This document shows, piece after piece, positions 58,382 through 64,000 of a stretch of 64,000 nucleotides of DNA. A program made the translations under genes and the position numbers. The stretch's first letter is position 1. Each line of letters opens with the position of its first letter. The stretch spans positions 248,001 to 312,000 of the forward strand of contig JADQAV010000009.1 in NCBI GenBank assembly GCA_019775845.1, given 5' to 3'. The notes under the pieces are model-generated. The model saw nothing but the letters and a program-made list of their open reading frames with translations, was not told the DNA's origin and did no database searches. The stretch is from Myrmaecium sp. VS I D KN 1. Lineage: Eukaryota > Ascomycota > Dothideomycetes > Valsariales > Valsariaceae.

Positions 58382-59822
58382 GGCGGCGGCGGTGGTGGGA
58401 AGGAGATGGTGAGGGGAGCTCGCCGGGTTGGAGGCGTCCGGCGTGGAAGAAGAAAGTGGTGAGGTGGTGAGGTGGTGAGGTAGTAGGGAGGGCGGAGCGG
58501 AAAAAAGGTTGATATCAAGTGAACGAACGACTGTCTCAGAAGAAGGATGGGCGGAGAAGAATATGGGCAGAGTCGGTCAAAAGACGTGCTGCGACGAAGA
58601 GAATTTTTTGCTGGTTAGCATGCGCACCGGGGCAGAGATAGACACCCGTTGGGATGGTGATGCATGGGGAGGAAGTGGGTGAGGTGGGTGAGGTGGGTGT
58701 GCATCATGGGGATCTCCACGAGCGCTTTCCGTCCAGCGACAAGCGGGTTGACGGTGCGGAGGACGGGGCGGTGACGGAGTGGATTCTAGCCGGGCGCCAG
58801 AGCATATCTTGCGCGTCGAGGGCGCAGCAAACTGGCAGTGAATGGGAGGGACCTGCCCCAGCCAGCCTGGGACCAAAGGGGACCGACGGCGCCCGAAGCA
58901 GCCGCCATCCCTGGCTGCTCCGGTGGGTCATGGGCGTCACCATGCAGGCAAGTCAAGGCAAGTCAGGCAGTCAGGCGGGAGCGATCTGGTGGCTGCGTGG
59001 CTGCATGGGGGCAGGAAGGGCCAGAGGGGGGGCAGGGGATTTGCGGCTGCTGCTGGATGCTGCTGGCCGTCGTTCACCTCTCCAGCCGGTTTGCTCCACT
59101 CCATGACCCAGAGACTATCACGACTTGTTGCGCGCCAGGGTGGCGGTCATCGTTCACACCGTCTCTGCCCGACTTCGCTGCTCGAGTCTGCTATTCTTCA
59201 CTTTTTATTCCCTCGTTTGTTGGCAACACTGTCCCGTTGCCTGGCCGATTCCGCAGCTCGCGGAGACCTTGATATTGTACCATAAATATTTCCGTCCTCA
59301 GGCCGGCACCCCCCCTCCCTCCGCCTTGGTCTCTTCATCTTCCCAGTTGCTGCGCACGCCAGCTTGTCACGTTAGAATCAAGCTTCAAGCTTGTTCCGCT
59401 GACTGCCCCGCGGGCTTCTCACGTTCGCTATTCAGGTGTCGGAGGCCGTTTTTGTCTTGGATTATACGGGCATCCTCCGCGGCGGTATCCCCGACATCCT
59501 CGTCCGCCTCATCACCTCGTCGTCGTGACTGGGCGGATGACAACCACCCGATCCAGACGTTCTCAGGACATCAACTTGAAAGAATCGCATGTTCTGCCGC
59601 TATTGCCGAGACCCGCCACATCATTCTCTCCCGTTCCGCCGACAGCGTCATCCCGACTATTTTTATCCCGCCGCCGTGTAGTCTATCTTCAAGCTTAATC
59701 CGGCCGCCTCAACATCACCCTCGCCAGACGTCACCTCCCTCTCCGCGCCTTCCGCACGACCGCTCTTGACCGATTATCGCTGCAACACCCGACGTTTCCA
59801 CATCTGATACTGTGCCAAAAAC
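58382..59822. other. Divergent promoter interval, SUR7-like / PLC-like
   Basis: 1.44 kb between divergent start codons, with GTGAGGTG repeats at about 58457-58480 and GTGGGTGAG repeats near 58675-58700. No gene supported. Confidence 0.55.
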
Positions 59823-61333
59823 ATGTTGTTGCGAGGTTTGCTCGCGCTGAGCGGCCTGCTCGTGGCAGGAGCACATGCTGCGGAGAGCGCTCTTGTCCTG
59901 ACGGGGACCGTGGCTGCCATCGATGCGGACGATGTGGTGCCGACAGGAAGTGACGCCCCGTACGTCGATTACAGCTCGACTATCGTCTTGACGACCTCGA
60001 ACACGAAGACGACGACAACAACTACCGGCTCCGGCACGGATACGATGTCAGCAGCCTCGACAAGCGGTGCGGAGTCCAACGGCACGACGACCTCCAGCTC
60101 CACCAGCTCAGACACCAGGATCGTGTTGACCGGCGCGGCAAAGACTTCCACCACGGCATCGTCGAACGCAAACATGACCAGCACGACGACCAGCGCTGCC
60201 GCGACGAACACTCAGCCTTGCAACGGCTGGCCCGAGTTCTGCACCCGCAAATACTCGAATCTGACCCAGGTCTGCGCCCACAACTCGCCCTTCACCCAGA
60301 GCCAGAATGTTGCTGCCAACCAGGCCCTGGACGTAACGACTCAGCTGAACGACGGCGTCCGCATGGGTAAGTTTGACATGGGGATTCGATATCATTCGAG
60401 CAGCGTTAACAGACCCGTACAGTGCAAGCCCAGGCTCATCTCGTTAACGGTACCATCTATCTGTGCCACTCCAGCTGTGATCTGCTCAACGCCGGCCTTC
60501 TCGAGGACTACCTGAAGACCATCACAAAGTGGGTGCGCGCAAACCCCTACGATGTGATCACCATCCTTCTGGGAAATGCCCGGCTAGATGACGAGTCCTA
60601 CCCTCTGGTGGGGAACTACGTGCAGCCGATTCAGAACTCCGGCATCCAGCCGTATCTCTACGAGCCACCGAAAATCCCGATGAGCCTGGACGACTGGCCG
60701 ACGCTGTCGGAGATGATCCTGGCGCAGAAGCGGGTGGTCATGATGATGGACTACAATGCCAACCAGACGGAGATCCCGTACATCATCGACGAGTTCGGGC
60801 AGATGTGGGAGACGCCGTACGACCCGACGGACGACACGTTCCCCTGCACCGTCAACCGCCCGCCGACGTTGGTGGCCAACACGACGGCTGCGCGGGACAA
60901 GATGTACCTCGCCAACCACAACCTCAACACCGAGCTCAGCATCCTCGGCACCACCATCCTGATCCCCAACCTGGCCATGCTGAACGTAACGAACGGTTTG
61001 AACGGCAGCGGCAGCTTGGGCTTGAGCGCCAACCAATGTACTGGTAAGTTACTTCCTACCCCGTGACACCTCAAGGGCGAAACGCCACTAATCACCGTCG
61101 TTTTCGCAGCTGATTGGGGTCGTCCGCCCAACTTCCTCAACGTCGACTACTACAACTACGGCAGCCCGATGAACGGGTCCGTCTTCGCGGTCGCGGCGGC
61201 GATGAACAACGTGACGTACGACAAGACGTGCTGCGGCACGTCGAGCTCCTCGGCCGTCCTCCAGATCGCCGCCCCGAATCCGGCGCTGACGACCGTGTTT
61301 GGTCTGGCGTTGGCGGTAGCGCTGTTGTTGTAG
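59823..61333 (+). CDS. GPI-anchored PLC-like phosphodiesterase
   Basis: Exons 59823-60366, 60423-61043 and 61110-61333 give 462 residues. Residues 1-19 are a signal peptide. A Thr/Ser-rich stalk runs to about 130. The catalytic TIM-barrel domain starts at CNGWPEFCTRKYSNLTQVCAH. H153 (in AHNSPF) and H197 (in LCHSSC) are spaced like the two catalytic histidines of PI-PLC X domains, and NDGVRM, YDVITILLGN and RVVMMMDYNAN are the following barrel strands. CTADWGRPPNFLNVDYY is the last strand region. A hydrophobic C-terminus (LTTVFGLALAVALLL) suggests a GPI anchor. These fungal secreted proteins are related to PI-PLC and other phosphodiesterases; the substrate here is unknown. Exon joins were set by phase and conserved Gly-Val and Ala-Asp-Trp residues. 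Confidence 0.9.
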
Positions 61334-64000
61334 ATTGATCTGGGTGCTTTTTTGGTTGTTCGTTTCTTTTCTCTTCCTGCCTACTCTTTTTTTGCTTCCA
61401 TCGGAGGGGTAGAAAAGAAAGCGTCTCTGTATCGTATCGGCGCCTATCTGTTCCAGAGGGACCACGGGAGAGGTTGTTTGATGCTCTCTTCTTCTCTCTC
61501 TCTCATTTTATTTCGTACGGCAAGGGAGATCGCGAGGTTCCTCCAAGGCTGCATGCATGCATGGCGTGGTGTTAGGATGATATTTTTTTATTCCCGTTCC
61601 TGTCCTTGGTTTTTTCTTCCTCTCCCTCCCTCTTTCTCTTGCTCCTATGGTATAGAACTTCTTTTCCTTCCTTTCTACCAGCCGGCGTGTCTTACCTGTC
61701 TACCTGTCTCTTCTAGTTATGGTGTATGTGTGTGTGCTTGCTTGCTTGCGGGCGGGTCTTTCGATCGTTGTTAGAGGTTTATCTTCCTTCCCTCCCTTCG
61801 TGATTCCTTAGATCTATAGACCTTTTCAAGGAGCCCTTTATTAGATCCTATGCTCAGATTCCTTTTATAGATCTTCCGCCTGACCTCTGGTTTCTTTTAC
61901 TATATTCGCGGGTATAGACATAGATGCAGGCACACGTGCCCGTACTCGATCTTCTTCTTATTCTTCTCCTTCCGACCTTCGTCTTCTTCCTATTCTTCTT
62001 TGCTTTATTGTTGGTGTGTGTCGTCTTTCCTCACTTCCTCCTTCCGCCCTCCTCCTCCTCCTCCTCCTCAGACGACAACGACCATGGATAGTCGACGAAG
62101 ACAAAGAAGAGAAGTTATAGATATACATATAATATAAAGGAATATCTCTATTCCTCCGGCTCCGGGAAGTCCCTACCTAGGTAGGTGTATAGACTGGTCT
62201 TGGTTATATCTTTCCTTATTCCCCGATCTTTCTCTTTTATTCTCTTCTATTTAATTTCGTTCTATTTTCTTTCTCTTAGTCTATTGAAGGGGGAAGGGTT
62301 CGTAGAGGGATAGGAAGAGGGATATCGATTTGGAGACGCGCGCAAGACGTCTGGCATTTAGCTATCGTCCTGCATGCTCTGCAGCGGGGAGGTGTAGAAG
62401 AAGAAGAACGTAGATATTTATAAGATATATAGACACTCATAGAAAGTATACACCACACCCCTCCACCGAAGCCCCAGGGAGCGGGGGGAAGGTAGGAAGG
62501 AAGAAGGCGCGTGCTGCACGGCATATTTATTTACCTACTTACCTATAGTACGGTGCTCCATTTCTCATCGCTCATCATCATCGCGAAGTCGTTCTGGATC
62601 AGTTTCTCTCGATTAGCGAAGTATTGAGGTATCTGTTGGTTGCTTGGTTGGTTTTGCTGTCGGAGGTTCTTGATTTGGTTTATTTTATATCTAAGTGTAC
62701 ACGACGCGATAATTCAGCGAGTAAATCGAGCATATTGAGTAACTGATCGAGCAAGAGCGCAGGGGCGGATAAGATCTGACGATGAATGAACACAAGCTCT
62801 CTCTTCCATACTTACCTTAACTATATCACTATACTATCATCACGCTCTCCTATATACCCTACCCTACCATACCTTACCCTACCCCTCCTCCTCCTCTATC
62901 TCCGTTTCAGCTTCCTCCCCCCGTTTTCTTGTTCTTGTCTTCTCTCCCCCCTTTCCCCCCTTTCTGACTGTACATATATCTATCTTATCTTATATCATGC
63001 CCGTGTCTGTGTGTGGTTGGAAGGGAAATTACGGCGATAAAGGAGTTTAAGGGGGCAGAAAAGAAGGACAGGGAAGGGGAGAGGGGAGGTCCGTGGGTTT
63101 GGCTGACTGGCTGGCTTTGCTGGCTGGCTGGCTGGCTTTGCTGGCTGGCTGGTGGTGGTGGGTTTCCCCCATGTGCGTGAGGCGTGTGGCGTGTGTGTGG
63201 TTTGGTTTGGTTTGGCGCGCGCGGGCGGGATTCATGGACGGATACTGTCTGTACTGGCTTTTTTGTAGGTATGTCCTCTGCCGCAGCAGAGCCGTGAAAT
63301 CGTTGTAAAAGGTTGACATCCAGCTAGCTATCTTTCGCATGTATGTACAGCTGTAATCTCTGCTTGCTTGCTTCTGTGTTTGTTTGTTTGCTTCGAGATG
63401 AAAGATGGGGCGGCGGGGGTCAACCTGAACCGCAAAAATAGCAGCAAGGGGGGGTTCGATTGGCTGGGTACCTGACGCTAGCTGGGCAACTTGTCAGGAA
63501 CGCGGCACCGCCGTCACGCCGCTTGGGCTTGGTGGATCCCCCCACCCCCTGAGGCGCCGAGTGGGTTGGTGGGTTGGTTTACTTACCCCCTTCTGTTTCC
63601 TTCCGTTCGAGGTTGTCGGGTTTAAGGGGGGATATGGATGGATGGATGGTTGGACGATGGTCGCTTTTTGTTGTTGGTGAGGATTGTGGATGGCTGGATG
63701 GCTGGATGGATCTCTGGATCTATCTGGAGGATTTGTTGGTTGATGGAGATGTGAATTGGTAGGGACGTACAGTACTGCACTGTTCGGTGATGTACTGGAG
63801 ATGGTATCGTCCATTGCGCGCGTTTGGATGTCCTGTGATTTGTGTATGGACGGGATGGAATTGTTCAGGTTGTATAAATACCGGTCTATCTAGATTCTCG
63901 AATGTCCCGACATTCAAGCGTTCATCTGCGATGAAACGGGCGGCGGTCGAAGGTTGCAGCAGATAGGGCAACGGCGAGGCCAGAAGCCGGCTCGCCGCCC
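61334..64000. other. Terminal spacer with microsatellites
   Basis: 2.67 kb without a supported gene to the right edge. It holds T/CT-rich tracts (61350-62050), a CCT trinucleotide run at about 62049-62070, TAGGTAGG near 62177, GGCT/GGCTTT steps at 63105-63150 and GGAT repeats near 63635-63715. A TATAAATA at about 63873 on the plus strand could belong to a gene beyond the edge. Open frames are low-complexity. Confidence 0.55.

Overview
The window looks like a chromosome segment of a filamentous ascomycete, most probably Eurotiomycetes or a close relative. The signs are many short GT-AG introns (mostly 50-90 bp) with CTAAC or CTGAT branch points, CT-rich leaders, GC-rich coding sequence, and typical Pezizomycotina proteins: a CYS3/MetR bZIP regulator, an Ecm33 GPI wall protein, a SUR7/PalI membrane protein, a Cdc10-class septin, a fungal JmjC plus 4CXXC zinc-finger protein, and a second mitochondrial aconitase. 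The class assignment is inference. Exon joins below were found by hand from splice signals and reading phase, and in every gene the coding length is a multiple of three after joining.

Left half (1-28.3 kb) is gene dense: the 3' end of a Tctex-type dynein light chain (+), metR (-), CENP-N/Chl4 (+), a JmjC protein (-), COQ2 (+), an O-methyltransferase (-), an AVT-type amino acid transporter (-), Rud3-like golgin (+), guanylate kinase (+), Cdc10-class septin (-), mitoribosomal bL32m (+), Ski8 (+), lipoate ligase (+) and Aco2-type aconitase (+). Four pairs in this half are divergent and share a promoter interval: metR/CHL4, JmjC/COQ2, AVT/RUD3 and septin/MRPL32.

Right half (28.3-64 kb) is sparse: casein kinase I of the Yck/CkiA type (+), a small possibly myristoylated membrane protein (-), glutathione reductase (+), a Cys-pair protein of unknown function (-), Ecm33 (-), a 976-residue low-complexity protein (-), Dre2 (+), a SUR7-like protein (-) and a GPI-anchored PLC-like phosphodiesterase (+). 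These are separated by 1-6 kb spacers full of homopolymers (G15, C19, T25, A26), CT/GA tracts and short tandem repeats, including 17 perfect copies of a 7-bp unit.

The genes are mostly housekeeping and do not form a visible pathway cluster, although several act in mitochondria (COQ2, bL32m, lipoate ligase, aconitase) or in redox and Fe-S biology (glutathione reductase, Dre2). I see no biosynthetic gene cluster, transposon, viral element, CRISPR, rRNA or convincing tRNA. The most interesting signals are fine-scale: a presequence-like extension of glutathione reductase opened by a UUG rather than an AUG, a long N-terminal extension of guanylate kinase, extreme exon structures (a start exon of ATG only, a 12-nt microexon, a terminal coding exon of 5 nt), a cluster of six TGACG sites upstream of the bZIP gene metR, and the heptamer satellite.
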